64,000 nucleotides of DNA, taken from positions 1 to 64,000 of the forward strand of contig CAJTUV010000005.1 in the NCBI GenBank assembly GCA_910579515.1, written 5' to 3'. This document shows, piece by piece, positions 40,861 to 50,136 of this stretch. The notes beneath the pieces were generated by a model. That model was not told where the DNA came from. It ran no database searches and saw only the letters and a program-made list of their open reading frames with translations. Numbering within the stretch: position 1 is the stretch's first letter; the number at the start of each line of letters is the position of its first letter. This DNA comes from an uncultured Hungatella sp. GTDB taxonomy: Bacteria > Bacillota > Clostridia > Lachnospirales > Lachnospiraceae. The position numbers were made by a program, and so were the translations under genes.

Positions 40861-41421
40861 CTATTCTGTGATTTTTTTCAAAAACACATGTTGATTGGTC
40901 TTATATTCTTTGCTTTTTTCTATACAGAATCCCAGAGACTCCACATAAGAAAAATCAGTCTCAAGGGACGCCTCAACCACGATCAGCGTCTCGTTATGTA
41001 AAAGAGAAGAGGTCCCTAAGTACCTCAGAACCTGCTCTTCATATCCATTATTATAGGGAGGGTCCATAAAAATCGTATCGAAACAATACTCTTTTCCCTC
41101 CAGCTTCTTAAGGGCCACCACCACATCGCTCGTTATCACCAAAGCCTTCTGCTCAAGATGGGTGGTCTTTAAGTTCTGACGGATATATTCCGCCGCCTTT
41201 GGATTTTTTTCGATAAACACCGCCCTGTCCGCCCCACGGCTTAACGCCTCGATTCCGATGCCGCCGCTTCCGCTATAACAGTCCAAAAACTGGCTCTGGA
41301 CCAGTCTTTGGTTAATCATATTAAATAATGTCTCTTTAATCCTGTCTGTAGTGGGCCTGGTCTCCATCCCCTCTAAAGTCTTAAGCTGAAGACGTCTGGC
41401 ACTGCCTGCAATCACGCGCAT
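40861..41421 (-). CDS. rsmD: 16S rRNA (guanine966-N2)-methyltransferase
   Basis: A 186-residue SAM-dependent enzyme. [18 protein letters not shown] and [13 protein letters not shown] at the N-terminus, motif [20 protein letters not shown] near 50, and the catalytic motif [11 protein letters not shown] near 125 (DPPY for N2-guanine methylation) identify RsmD. TAAGGAG precedes the ATG. It is the first gene of rsmD-coaD and the coiled-coil gene. Confidence 0.96.
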   Translation of the reverse strand: MRVIAGSARRLQLKTLEGMETRPTTDRIKETLFNMINQRLVQSQFLDCYSGSGGIGIEALSRGADRAVFIEKNPKAAEYIRQNLKTTHLEQKALVITSDVVVALKKLEGKEYCFDTIFMDPPYNNGYEEQVLRYLGTSSLLHNETLIVVEASLETDFSYVESLGFCIEKSKEYKTNQHVFLKKITE

Positions 41422-41444
41422 ACTGATTTCTCCTTACCGATACA

Positions 41445-41473
41445 AGTATAATATGAAACCAAGCCGGATACAA
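41445..41473 (-). promoter_or_regulatory. Promoter of rsmD-coaD
   Basis: Minus strand TTGTAT, 17 bases, TATACT, ending 24 bases before the rsmD start. Confidence 0.55.
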
Positions 41474-41511
41474 GCGGTTTTTCTTACATTTTTTTTAATA
41501 CTTTCAGGTGA

Positions 41512-43026
41512 TTATGAAAGCCCCATGATAACTGCCAAAATTACTGTCGCAGATGCGCAGGCAAATAAAACGCCCTGGAACTTAATCTGGAATCTGGCCC
41601 ATTTCCCCCAATCAAGCTTGGCAGCAGCCAAAACACCTAACAGACAGCCAGAAGTAGGCACGATCATATTGGTGAAGGCGTCTCCAAGCTGGAAAGCCAC
41701 CACCGCAGTCTGACGCTCTACCCCTACCAAATCTGCGAGGGGCGCCATAATCGGCATGGTCAGGGCAGCCTGTCCAGAGCCAGACACCACAAAGAAATTG
41801 AAAACAGACTGGAAAATGTACATCAGCCAGGCCGAAATCACAGGCGGAAAGCCCTTCATTCCCTCGCTGAGGCTGTGAAGGATGGTGTTCAACACGGTGC
41901 CGTCTGTAGCGCTGGTGCCGCCTAAGATAATGATAATACCCTGGGCCATTCCCACGCACATAGCCGCGCCTAAAAGATCTGCAGCCCCTCTCTCAAAAGA
42001 TTTGGCAATATCATTTAACTTCATGTCATTGAGATGGAAAACCAGACCGATAATTCCAGACAAAAGGCCCATGACAAAAAACTGAGAGGCAATCTCAGGA
42101 ATATAGTATCCTTTTGACACCACACCCCACACAGTCCAGCACATGCAGGCGGCTATAGTCAAAAGGACCAGCTTATGTCCCAAAGTAAAGGGCGGCATAA
42201 CATTTCCGTTTTGGGAAAATTCCTTCCGGTACGTTTCATCCGATTCATAGGCAACAGAAAGCTTGGGATTCTTTTTTACCTTTACTGCATAGCGCATGGT
42301 AAAGAAAATTGTAATCCCAGTAAAGAAAATCCACATCGGAATCCGAAACCAGGCTCCTGACATGACTGGAAGTCCAGACACTCCCTGAGCAATCGCCAGG
42401 CCAAAAGGATTCTGCCAGGAAGCCCCAAATCCGATCTGGGTAGCCACATAAGAACACATAATCCCCACAACTGCATCATAGCCCATGGCGATAAACATGG
42501 GGACCAGAATCATGACAAAAGGAATTGCCTCCTCGCCCATACCGAATATCGCGCCTCCAAGAGAAAACAGAACAATCAAAATGGGGATCAAAATAATCTC
42601 TCTTCCCTTTGTCATGGTAATGACACGCATGATGCCGCTTTCCACAGCGCCAGTCTGAAGCACAATACCAAAGGCTCCGCCTACTACCAGGATAAAGGCG
42701 ATAATCCCCACAGCCGTGCCGTTTTTGTCCCCTACGGTCATTCCTTCGAACACATAGTTTAAAATTCCCTGTCCGCCAAAATCCTCAGTTCCGAACAGCG
42801 GGGCAATCTTTGTCACTTTATTGCCGTTTTCATCCAATACGTAGCGGAAGCTGTCTGCATCCAAAACCGTCCTGGTTTTTTCTGCACCGTTTATGGTGTA
42901 GGTAACCTCCTTTGTGTCGTACTGTCCCAGTGGAATAAACATGGTAAGTACAGCGGCAAATAAAATAACTCCGAAAATGACGATAAACGTGTGGGGCATT
43001 GAAACCCCTTTTTTCTTGTTTTCCAT
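41512..43026 (-). CDS. YfcC-family membrane transporter, probably for peptides or amino acids
   Basis: About 504 residues and roughly twelve membrane helices. SMPHTFIVIFGVILFAAVLT near the N-terminus, GGAFGIVLQTGAVESGI, MGEEAIPFVMILVPMFIAMG, GFGASWQNPFGLAIAQGVS and the C-terminal SGSGQAALTMPIMAPLADL mark the YfcC/C4-dicarboxylate-anaerobic group. Substrate is unproven; it begins 11 bases after iadA, so import of isoaspartyl dipeptides or export of a product is plausible. The longer start (TTG) lacks a ribosome binding site; AAGGGG precedes ATG 43026. Confidence 0.85.
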   Translation of the reverse strand: MENKKKGVSMPHTFIVIFGVILFAAVLTMFIPLGQYDTKEVTYTINGAEKTRTVLDADSFRYVLDENGNKVTKIAPLFGTEDFGGQGILNYVFEGMTVGDKNGTAVGIIAFILVVGGAFGIVLQTGAVESGIMRVITMTKGREIILIPILIVLFSLGGAIFGMGEEAIPFVMILVPMFIAMGYDAVVGIMCSYVATQIGFGASWQNPFGLAIAQGVSGLPVMSGAWFRIPMWIFFTGITIFFTMRYAVKVKKNPKLSVAYESDETYRKEFSQNGNVMPPFTLGHKLVLLTIAACMCWTVWGVVSKGYYIPEIASQFFVMGLLSGIIGLVFHLNDMKLNDIAKSFERGAADLLGAAMCVGMAQGIIIILGGTSATDGTVLNTILHSLSEGMKGFPPVISAWLMYIFQSVFNFFVVSGSGQAALTMPIMAPLADLVGVERQTAVVAFQLGDAFTNMIVPTSGCLLGVLAAAKLDWGKWARFQIKFQGVLFACASATVILAVIMGLS

Positions 43027-43036
43027 TCTCTTCCCC

Positions 43037-44227
43037 TTATCTGTTATGGTTTTTTTGTGCTTCAAAGGTTCCCTTTATCAAAACCTGTCCATTGCAAACC
43101 ATGATCTTTCCCATGGCAATCACTGTGTCAATCTCAAGCGAGTTCTCATCCGCTAATACCAAATCAGCGTCTTTTCCTTCTTCTATGCGCCCTTTTTGCG
43201 ATAGTTTTAAAAGCTTTGCCGGATTGATGGTCACAGGCTTTAAAGCTACAGAAAGAGGAAGCTTTTCCGTCAACACCCCGTCTCTCATTTCCCGATAGAG
43301 AGAAGTAACCTTCCCCACTCCCAGACCGCAAAACGTTCCGTCTGGAGAGAAAATAGGAAGACTGCCCTGTCCGTCAGAGGAAAACGTAATCTGGTCGCTG
43401 GAAACTCCTGCTTTTAAAGCCATCCCAAACCCTGTGCTGGCCTTCACCTCCTCCGGCTCCAGAAAATCTGGATCTGACGAAGTCGTTAAGTCAATGTATC
43501 CCCCAAAATCCTTTGCATACTCAATGCCTTCCTGCATAAGCGTCCTGCTTCGGTTTATATGGGTGGGCAGCATATTGGCAGCACTAATCTGGGTTTCTTC
43601 TAAAATATATTTCAGAAAGTCCAGCTTCCCCTTCCCGTCTCCCATGTGAATATTCACCAGACCAGCTTTGCCAGACAAGATTCCTCCTACCCTGGTATCT
43701 GCCACAATCTTAGCAAACTCCTCTTTCGTGGGCTGAGAGGAACGGTGGTCCGACAGAGCAATCTCCCCGGTTCCAACCACCTTATCCAACAATATAATAT
43801 CGTCCATAACAAATCCCGTTAACGTCTTCACTGGAACCTGATAGGAGCCTGTATACACATAGGTTGTGATTCCCTCTTCCTCCAGGCCTCTGGCCTTTGC
43901 CAGAAGGTTTGCCATGGTTCTGGTACAGCCGTCCGTTCCCAAACATCCTACTACCGTGGTCACCCCGCCTAAGGTGATGTCAGACAGGACGATCTCTGGT
44001 GTTCTGGTTTTCGGCCCGCCTTCTCCGCCGCCGCCTAAAATGTGAACGTGTCCGTCAATAAGTCCCGGAAACAACGCTTTTCCTTTGCCTTCAATCACTT
44101 CGACCCCATAAGCCTCCTCAACCGGAAGTTCTGGAGCTATTTTCAGAATCCTGTTTCCGCCAAGAAGCACATCCATAATCCCTAAATCCTCAGGAGCAAA
44201 TACATGCGCATGTTTAATCAGGTACAT
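43037..44227 (-). CDS. iadA: Beta-aspartyl dipeptidase (isoaspartyl dipeptidase)
   Basis: A 396-residue zinc amidohydrolase that cleaves isoaspartyl dipeptides released from aged proteins. Metal and catalytic motifs: GLIDGHVHILGGGGEGG near 57, YTGSYQVPVKTLTG, ALSDHRSSQPT, VNIHMGDGKG, LPTHINRS and SSDGQGSLP with the catalytic aspartate. The length is normal. AAAGGAGG precedes the ATG. Its neighbour, a YfcC transporter, is commonly paired with iadA and probably handles the same substrate or product. Confidence 0.95.
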   Translation of the reverse strand: MYLIKHAHVFAPEDLGIMDVLLGGNRILKIAPELPVEEAYGVEVIEGKGKALFPGLIDGHVHILGGGGEGGPKTRTPEIVLSDITLGGVTTVVGCLGTDGCTRTMANLLAKARGLEEEGITTYVYTGSYQVPVKTLTGFVMDDIILLDKVVGTGEIALSDHRSSQPTKEEFAKIVADTRVGGILSGKAGLVNIHMGDGKGKLDFLKYILEETQISAANMLPTHINRSRTLMQEGIEYAKDFGGYIDLTTSSDPDFLEPEEVKASTGFGMALKAGVSSDQITFSSDGQGSLPIFSPDGTFCGLGVGKVTSLYREMRDGVLTEKLPLSVALKPVTINPAKLLKLSQKGRIEEGKDADLVLADENSLEIDTVIAMGKIMVCNGQVLIKGTFEAQKNHNR

Positions 44228-44238
44228 CTTCCCCTCCT

Positions 44239-45849
44239 TTATCCTACGTAGCGCAGAAATTCAAAGCAGTCCGCTTCGTCCATGCCGTTTATTTTTGAGA
44301 AAAAGTCCTCCTTTTCCAGAAGAATATCGCACCGTCTTCCATCCTCCAGCTCCATTTCCACAAAGGTTTTCCCGTCAGTTTTTCGCAGATAATACTTTGT
44401 TCCAGAAGGAAGGATTTCCTGCTCTCTTAAAACACTTTCCCCGTCTCCCTTGTGCATCTGAACCGGAAGCTCCACGGTAGAAGTAATGGAGTAATCGTTT
44501 TCCACAATGGAGTAAATATCTTCTAACGCTTTAGGGAGCCCGTCTGGTCCTACTTGGTAATGACGGAAAGCAATGTAGGTTCCAAGTAAATCAATGCGTT
44601 CATACAGAGCAAAATTCTCTCCGTTTGAAAACACATGCTCTCCAATATATCCCTCTCCGATTCCCACATAGGAAGGCTGTTTCTGATTCAAGTCAAACAC
44701 ATGGAGCGTGCGCCAGTCATTGTCTTCCATGCACTCCACATAAAGCCAGTTTCCTTCCTCTGACATTTGTACCAAATAGGCCTGCACAAAAAATCCATAC
44801 AACTCCTTGTCCATACTTTCCTGCCCCAGCTGAAGGGTAATGGTATTCGTAAAGGCGTCTTCATTTCTCTGTATACTATACGAGAACGTTTGTCCGTTTC
44901 CCTCTTCAGAAAGAACAGTTTCTACACCTTCCCAAATCTTTCTCACCTTTCCGTTGCCTTTAGGGACATAGTCCTCTTTTACCAGTTTTTTGTCTCCGTC
45001 AAAGGGAATCTCTACCACGAACATGCCAGAAGAATAAGGCCCTAAGACGTATTGGTTAAAATACAGCGTAAGTTCCTGACTGTCTAAAGACCAGGAAAGC
45101 TGATCGGACTGCCACTCCTCCCCATAAAACATCTGCTCTAAAGAATCCAGATAGTCAGGGAAGAATGCTTCCTCGTCAACTTCCCTCTGGAGATACTCCT
45201 TTGTATACTCATAAGTCTGGTCATAGTCTGTCACTACTTCCTTTAGAGACAGCAAATCACCCGTGACTGGATTAAAGTTCATCCCTTTTACAAAGTAACT
45301 CCCATGGGCGCCGCCTAAGTAACTCTCCTCATTGCTGGTGAAACTCACAATCTTATTGTCCGCCCGAAGCAGATTTATTTTACGGCTGATGTCATATTCA
45401 GAAAATCCCTGAGAATTATACTGGTCCATAGCCTGCTGGTAGTACTCCTGGTAAATCTCCTGAACCTCCTGCCAGTTGGTCTCATTAAATTCCTGAAATG
45501 TGTTCTCAAGCTTGTCGTACCCTTCACTCAATATGCGAAGAGTTGCTGAGTGTCCCTGGATAATCGTATTTCCATCCAGCCATTCGCCTATGTATTCTCC
45601 ACTTACATCTATATCAATGGGAATCAGCTCCTGGCCCTCGTTCTGATTGTCCGCAGTTTCTGAAAAGTCCGAATCTTTTTGACTCTCTTTTGCCTCAGAG
45701 AGCTCTTGGTCTGTTTTTGTCTCTTCTTCCTCTACACTCTCCACATGTTCTGTCTGGTCCTGGAGCTTTTCGGTAATCTGGGTATGTTTCTTTCCACAGG
45801 CAGTCATCAAAAGAGCTGATACAAGGACTACCAAAACGATCTTTTTCAT
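44239..45849 (-). CDS. DUF3298-containing lipoprotein
   Basis: About 536 residues. The signal peptide KKIVLVVLVSALLMTAC has a lipobox with the cysteine near 17, followed by a Glu/Gln/Asp-rich linker to about 85. The central region (INLLRADNKIVSFTSNEESY, GGAHGSYFVKGMNFNPVTG, later TLYFNQYVLGPYSSG) matches the paired DUF4163/DUF3298 domains also seen in RsiV, where they bind lysozyme. The C-terminal 220 residues are an additional beta-rich region of unknown function. No sigma factor gene is near. The longer frame to 45948 has no ribosome binding site; GGAAGGA precedes ATG 45849. Confidence 0.75.
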   Translation of the reverse strand: MKKIVLVVLVSALLMTACGKKHTQITEKLQDQTEHVESVEEEETKTDQELSEAKESQKDSDFSETADNQNEGQELIPIDIDVSGEYIGEWLDGNTIIQGHSATLRILSEGYDKLENTFQEFNETNWQEVQEIYQEYYQQAMDQYNSQGFSEYDISRKINLLRADNKIVSFTSNEESYLGGAHGSYFVKGMNFNPVTGDLLSLKEVVTDYDQTYEYTKEYLQREVDEEAFFPDYLDSLEQMFYGEEWQSDQLSWSLDSQELTLYFNQYVLGPYSSGMFVVEIPFDGDKKLVKEDYVPKGNGKVRKIWEGVETVLSEEGNGQTFSYSIQRNEDAFTNTITLQLGQESMDKELYGFFVQAYLVQMSEEGNWLYVECMEDNDWRTLHVFDLNQKQPSYVGIGEGYIGEHVFSNGENFALYERIDLLGTYIAFRHYQVGPDGLPKALEDIYSIVENDYSITSTVELPVQMHKGDGESVLREQEILPSGTKYYLRKTDGKTFVEMELEDGRRCDILLEKEDFFSKINGMDEADCFEFLRYVG

Positions 45850-46003
45850 ATTGTCATTCCTTCCAAATGCGTTTTGAGGGGCCCTGCGAGCAACAATGTC
45901 AAGGCCACTTATTCCTATCATTATACCGCAGGCGCAAGGGGATGGCAAGTATAGCGATCAAGCTTTTTTGTAACTTTTTGTAGGTTTACTAAATGGAAAA
46001 CAA

Positions 46004-46804
46004 TTAACCATAGATTCCTATCAGATAACGTTTTCGATACTTCAGCTCCACATATTTCATCACCTTATTATAGTACACTGGATTTCCGGCTCCTCCGATT
46101 ATACCCACCACAGCCAGTCCCTGAATAAACTTCAAAAACAACATATCCATCGCAAATGCCTCTGCTGTGCGAGCAATCTGCTCTTTTCCCGCCTCAGCCC
46201 AGTTCTTTTCTTCCATCCTTCCAGAAAGAAACTCCTCAATCTCTCTGTTCCCCTCTTCCCAGTCCTCGCCCTTTTTAACGGAAACCTCCATAAGCTTTAA
46301 TATAAAATACCGTTCCTTTTCGGAATTATAGTCAAATCCATAGCGAAGGGCCGTCTCATAAATCCCCTTTAAAAGAAGCCCTGTGAAAATGACAATGTCT
46401 GGCAATCCGATCCCCAGCAGCCCCAGGCCAATCCCCTCTCCTCCTGAAACAGCCATATTTTTTAGATTCTCCATCTTCACCGTTTTTCGAAGCTTTTTCA
46501 GCGAAGCTCTGTCTGCTTTCAGCTGAAAGGCAAACTCATGGATCAAATACTCTTGACCAATGGATTCCTGATCGTACATTTTTTCAATAATTCCAGTTCC
46601 CTTTTCAAAAATCAGAAAAAAGGCTTTGGAGAACGCTTTTTGAAGATTGACGTAAACCTTTTCTGGGACTTTCTTTGAAAGAGCCTCTTTCCATTTAGAC
46701 GTACCTGATTTTTGGGTGGCTCTCTGCAGGGCGCTTTCCTGTTTTCTCACAAGCTTCAGCTCTTTTTCTATTGCGGTTTTATATTGTTCTCTCCCATTTT
46801 TCAT
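46004..46804 (-). CDS. EcsC-family protein
   Basis: A 266-residue protein of the EcsC family. Visible features are a charged helical N-terminus, GGEGIGLGLLGIGLPDIVIFTGLLLKG near 130 as amphipathic or membrane-associated core, YGFDYNSEKERYFILKLM and the late AVVGIIGGAGNPVYYNKVM. EcsC proteins are linked to secretion and to the EcsAB transporter in Bacillus, but no EcsAB genes are here and the biochemical role is unknown. A TTG start at 46813 is possible; GGGGGAG fits ATG 46804 at ten bases. Confidence 0.8.
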   Translation of the reverse strand: MKNGREQYKTAIEKELKLVRKQESALQRATQKSGTSKWKEALSKKVPEKVYVNLQKAFSKAFFLIFEKGTGIIEKMYDQESIGQEYLIHEFAFQLKADRASLKKLRKTVKMENLKNMAVSGGEGIGLGLLGIGLPDIVIFTGLLLKGIYETALRYGFDYNSEKERYFILKLMEVSVKKGEDWEEGNREIEEFLSGRMEEKNWAEAGKEQIARTAEAFAMDMLFLKFIQGLAVVGIIGGAGNPVYYNKVMKYVELKYRKRYLIGIYG

Positions 46805-46826
46805 TTCATTCAATCTCCCCCTGTAT

Positions 46827-46853
46827 GAAAAAAGGCTGCATATACACGCAGCC
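46827..46853 (-). terminator. Terminator between the LprI-like gene and ecsC-like gene
   Basis: Minus strand GGCTGC/GCAGCC around an eight-base loop and followed by TTTTTT. It lies 24 bases past the LprI-like stop and before the EcsC ribosome binding site, so expression of EcsC needs read-through or a promoter within this short gap. Confidence 0.75.
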
Positions 46854-46876
46854 TTAATCCAATATCTTACCTATGG

Positions 46877-47758
46877 TCAGTCAACCAGTAAATACTCATA
46901 CTCATCCAACAACTCGTATGCTCTGAGTTTGGTAGACTCTGCCTGAGAAGCGATATATTCCACACTTTCTAAGGAAGCGCCTGCCACTGCTTTGGAAGCC
47001 TCTTGTGCAATCCGATCCCGCTCTTTCATCCACTCCCGCTCCTCGGCCACCAGATTCCTGGTCTGTTTTTCATCCAGATGTTCCAAAATCTCATCATAAA
47101 TCGCATTCAGTTCACTGTCCCATAATTTTAATTCATTAGAAGCCATATTTTTTGCAGAAGAGTTGTTGCTCATACTGCTTTGGTTTTCTCTGTTCTTTTG
47201 AATCTGCGCCTCTAAATCTGACAAACGATTGCGGTAGTAGGAGGCCTTGGCCGCCTCCTCTGCCAAAACGTTCCCTTGTGCGTCCGTAGGACTGTCTGCA
47301 TTCATCGGCGCAGTCTCCAGAGGGGAAATAAGAACGGCTTCTGCCTTCGCCGCATCTAACCGATCATCCTGCCAAGCTTCTCCTGCATTGGCGTCATTCA
47401 GTTCAGAACCAATTTCCTTTGACGCCCTGCCTGATTTCTCAGAATCCATACTTCGCCTCTTTTGTTCGGATTCTTCAAGCTGTCCTTCTTCTGACACTCC
47501 TAAAGTCCTTGCATCCTGATTTTCCTGAGCTATGACTTCTTCTAACATCGTGTCGTCCTCTGCCATTTTATGCATGGCCGGTTCCCCGCCGTTATCCGAA
47601 AAAGCCATGATCTCTTCTTCCATCTCCTGTTCATATGTCAATTCCCTTGCTGCTTTTGTTTTTGAAGAATTTCCCAGGAAGTAATTCGTGCAGGTTGTTA
47701 TGGTAATCCCCACTGCCACAATCAGCAACAGAGTGTAATAAATCCCTTTATCCTTCAT
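46877..47758 (-). CDS. Membrane-anchored LprI/DUF1311-like protein
   Basis: A 293-residue protein with one N-terminal membrane segment (YYTLLLIVAVGITITT) and a long, acidic, low-complexity middle region (about 40-190). The C-terminal 100 residues resemble the DUF1311 (lysozyme inhibitor LprI-type) fold: ASNELKLWDSELNAIYDEI, EEREWMKERDRIAQEA and STKLRAYELL. In the family this domain is small and often periplasmic; whether it inhibits lysozyme here is unknown. The gene ends at a terminator and seems monocistronic. Confidence 0.65.
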   Translation of the reverse strand: MKDKGIYYTLLLIVAVGITITTCTNYFLGNSSKTKAARELTYEQEMEEEIMAFSDNGGEPAMHKMAEDDTMLEEVIAQENQDARTLGVSEEGQLEESEQKRRSMDSEKSGRASKEIGSELNDANAGEAWQDDRLDAAKAEAVLISPLETAPMNADSPTDAQGNVLAEEAAKASYYRNRLSDLEAQIQKNRENQSSMSNNSSAKNMASNELKLWDSELNAIYDEILEHLDEKQTRNLVAEEREWMKERDRIAQEASKAVAGASLESVEYIASQAESTKLRAYELLDEYEYLLVD

Positions 47759-47866
47759 ACGCTGCTTCCTTCACTTTTTGATAAGATTACCATAACACAA
47801 TCAATTCAAAAATGGAATAGCCATGCAGAATTAGTAATATATTGTAAGATTTAATTAAAAATTCTA

Positions 47867-48352
47867 TCAATCACTCCCCAGTCCCTCATCTACCAAAAGG
47901 CTGTCTCCGTCTGCAGCCGAGGTTGCCAAATGGTCGCAGCGCTCATTCTCGGGATGACCTGCATGTCCCTTTACCCAGATAAAGGTGATTCGGTGCTTTT
48001 CTACGGCCCTCAACAGGCGTTTCCACAAATCAATATTCTTAACCGGTCCGCTTTTTCCCCGCTTCCAGTCCTGTTTCACCCAGTTCTCAATCCATTTCTT
48101 GTTAAACGCATCCGTCAAATACTTGGAATCAGAGTACAGTTCCACCTCACAGGGACGGTTTAAGGCCTCCAGACCTGCAATAGCAGCCATCAGCTCCATC
48201 CGGTTATTGGTCGTTTTTTGATATCCGGCCGAAAGCTCTTTTTCATGGAGAACCCCTTCTTTATCCACAAACTGAAGCACAACTCCATAACCTCCCGGGC
48301 CGTCAGGATTGCCTCTGGCCGCTCCGTCTGTGAAAATCTGAACCTTTCCCAT
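47867..48352 (-). CDS. rnhA: Ribonuclease HI
   Basis: A 161-residue enzyme that cleaves RNA in RNA-DNA hybrids. The four carboxylates are visible: TDGAARGNPDGPGG (first Asp), NRMELMAAI (Glu), YSDSKYLTDAF (Asp) and HAGHPENERCDHLA with the last Asp; the basic handle WVKQDWKRGK and FIWVKGH are present. Length matches the family. Thirteen bases separate it from the beta-CASP nuclease gene upstream, so both RNA-processing enzymes may be cotranscribed. Confidence 0.95.
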   Translation of the reverse strand: MGKVQIFTDGAARGNPDGPGGYGVVLQFVDKEGVLHEKELSAGYQKTTNNRMELMAAIAGLEALNRPCEVELYSDSKYLTDAFNKKWIENWVKQDWKRGKSGPVKNIDLWKRLLRAVEKHRITFIWVKGHAGHPENERCDHLATSAADGDSLLVDEGLGSD

Positions 48353-48364
48353 AAGTTGTCTCTC

Positions 48365-49966
48365 CTATCTGTCCCATTTATCACACAGGGCATGAATCTG
48401 CTCTGCAAACTTGGTTAAATCCTTGTTTGCAACGCCCTCGTTTTTGAAAATAACCCGGCGCAGACGATCGCCAGCGGCGACCAGAAGCGCAAAGACGCCC
48501 TCTGCTCTTCTGTGGCCTTCTTTCTCCTTCTCAACCGGAATACCTTCCGTTACGGTAATCCACTGTCCGGCTGCCAAATCAAAGACAGAGCCGCTGAACG
48601 GAGCCACAGCCGGAATCTTTTCTTCCTTTGTGAGACGCTCTGCAAATTCTGTGGTAACCGTGTCTTCTCCGTGAACCACAAAGGTAAGATTAGGCCGCTT
48701 TTCAAAAGCCCGAATCCACTCCAAAAGCCCGTCCACATCCGCGTGGCCGCTGATGCCCTGTAGGGTCGCAATCCTGGCTACTACGTCAATGGACTCGCCA
48801 AACAGCTTTACAGAGGATGCCCCGTCTATCAAACTTCGTCCCAAAGTGGCAATAGCCTGGAAACCTGCAAAAATTATGGTACACTCCGGCCGCCACAAAT
48901 TATGCTTTAAATGATGGCGGATACGTCCGGCATCACACATGCCAGATGCAGAGATGATAACCTTTGGCTTTGGATCAAAGTTGATGGCTATGGACTCCTC
49001 ACTGGTTACAGAGAGCTTAAGGCCCGGAAATTCAATGGGATTGATACCACAGGCCACTAATTGCCTGGTCTCCTCTGCATAACAGCGAATAAGATTTTGT
49101 TTGAACACATGGGTAGCTTCCACGGCCAGAGGGCTGTCCACATAGACCTCATAGCCGTCGTGTCCCTGAACCATGTGGTCCAGTTTTATTTTTCTTAAAA
49201 AATACAACAGTTCCTGAGTTCTGCCGACAGCGAAAGCAGGAATCACCACATTGCCGCCTCGGTCAAAGGTTTCCTGCATAATCTTACTCAGCTCCCCGGT
49301 GTAATCCTTTCTTCTCTCATGTTTCCGGTTTCCGTAGGTACTCTCCATCACCACATAATCTGCTTCCTTGATATACTCAGGATCACGGATCAACGGCTTG
49401 TTCTTACTGCCAATATCGCCGGAGAATACGATTTTTTTGGTAACATCCCCTTCTGTACACCACACTTCAATAGAAGCAGAACCTAAAAGATGTCCGGCGT
49501 TTACAAATCGAATCGTAATATCGCTGTTTAACTCTGTCTTCTCATCATACTCATAGACCTCCAAATGCTCCAGAACACTGGCCGCATCGTTCACTGTGTA
49601 GAGCGGCGGGACCTCTGGCAGACCGGCTCTTCTGGCCTTCCGGTTTTTCCACTCTGCTTCCATCTCCTGAATATGGGCGCTGTCCTTTAACATAATCTTG
49701 CACAGATCGCCTGTGGCCACTGTGGTGACGATTCTTCCTCTAAAGCCTTTGGCATAAATCAGAGGGAGAAGCCCTGCGTGATCAATATGGGCATGAGTCA
49801 AAAGCACATATTCAATCTCAGAACAGTTGACCGGCAGTTCTGCATTCTCATAAATATTTACCCCCTGCTCCATGCCACAGTCAACCAAAAGCTTTGTGTT
49901 TCCGCATTCCAGATAATGACAACTTCCAGTTACTTCATGATCCGCCCCAATGAACATTAACTTCAT
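48365..49966 (-). CDS. Beta-CASP metallo-beta-lactamase ribonuclease (YprL/RNA specificity factor type)
   Basis: About 533 residues. The MBL domain begins MKLMFIGADHEVTGSCHYLE and has the metal motif THAHIDHAGLLP near 57, VNAGHLLGSASIE and FSGDIGSKN. The beta-CASP insert includes the PAFAVGRTQELL motif, and the C-terminal segment carries QGISGHADVDGL with the late histidine. This group cleaves RNA like CPSF73. An extra C-terminal extension of about 80 residues (from about 450) has no named domain. The longer frame lacks a ribosome binding site; AAGGAGGAGG precedes ATG 49966. Confidence 0.9.
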   Translation of the reverse strand: MKLMFIGADHEVTGSCHYLECGNTKLLVDCGMEQGVNIYENAELPVNCSEIEYVLLTHAHIDHAGLLPLIYAKGFRGRIVTTVATGDLCKIMLKDSAHIQEMEAEWKNRKARRAGLPEVPPLYTVNDAASVLEHLEVYEYDEKTELNSDITIRFVNAGHLLGSASIEVWCTEGDVTKKIVFSGDIGSKNKPLIRDPEYIKEADYVVMESTYGNRKHERRKDYTGELSKIMQETFDRGGNVVIPAFAVGRTQELLYFLRKIKLDHMVQGHDGYEVYVDSPLAVEATHVFKQNLIRCYAEETRQLVACGINPIEFPGLKLSVTSEESIAINFDPKPKVIISASGMCDAGRIRHHLKHNLWRPECTIIFAGFQAIATLGRSLIDGASSVKLFGESIDVVARIATLQGISGHADVDGLLEWIRAFEKRPNLTFVVHGEDTVTTEFAERLTKEEKIPAVAPFSGSVFDLAAGQWITVTEGIPVEKEKEGHRRAEGVFALLVAAGDRLRRVIFKNEGVANKDLTKFAEQIHALCDKWDR

Positions 49967-50136
49967 GCTTGTACCTCCTCCTTGTGGTGTGTTGGATTGC
50001 TGGTTCCTAAATTCCTGCAAAACTTCTTCAGACGCACGCACGCTTAGTTTTCCACACAACCTATGTGATGACGCAGGCAACGGTCCTCAGAATTTTTGCA
50101 GAGATTAGGAAACTTATGCTAATAGTATACCATAAA

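Noticed and set aside
41512..44227. Possible arginine/ornithine antiporter with catabolic genes
   Set aside because: The membrane protein fits the YfcC group and the partner is clearly isoaspartyl dipeptidase, not an arginine pathway enzyme.
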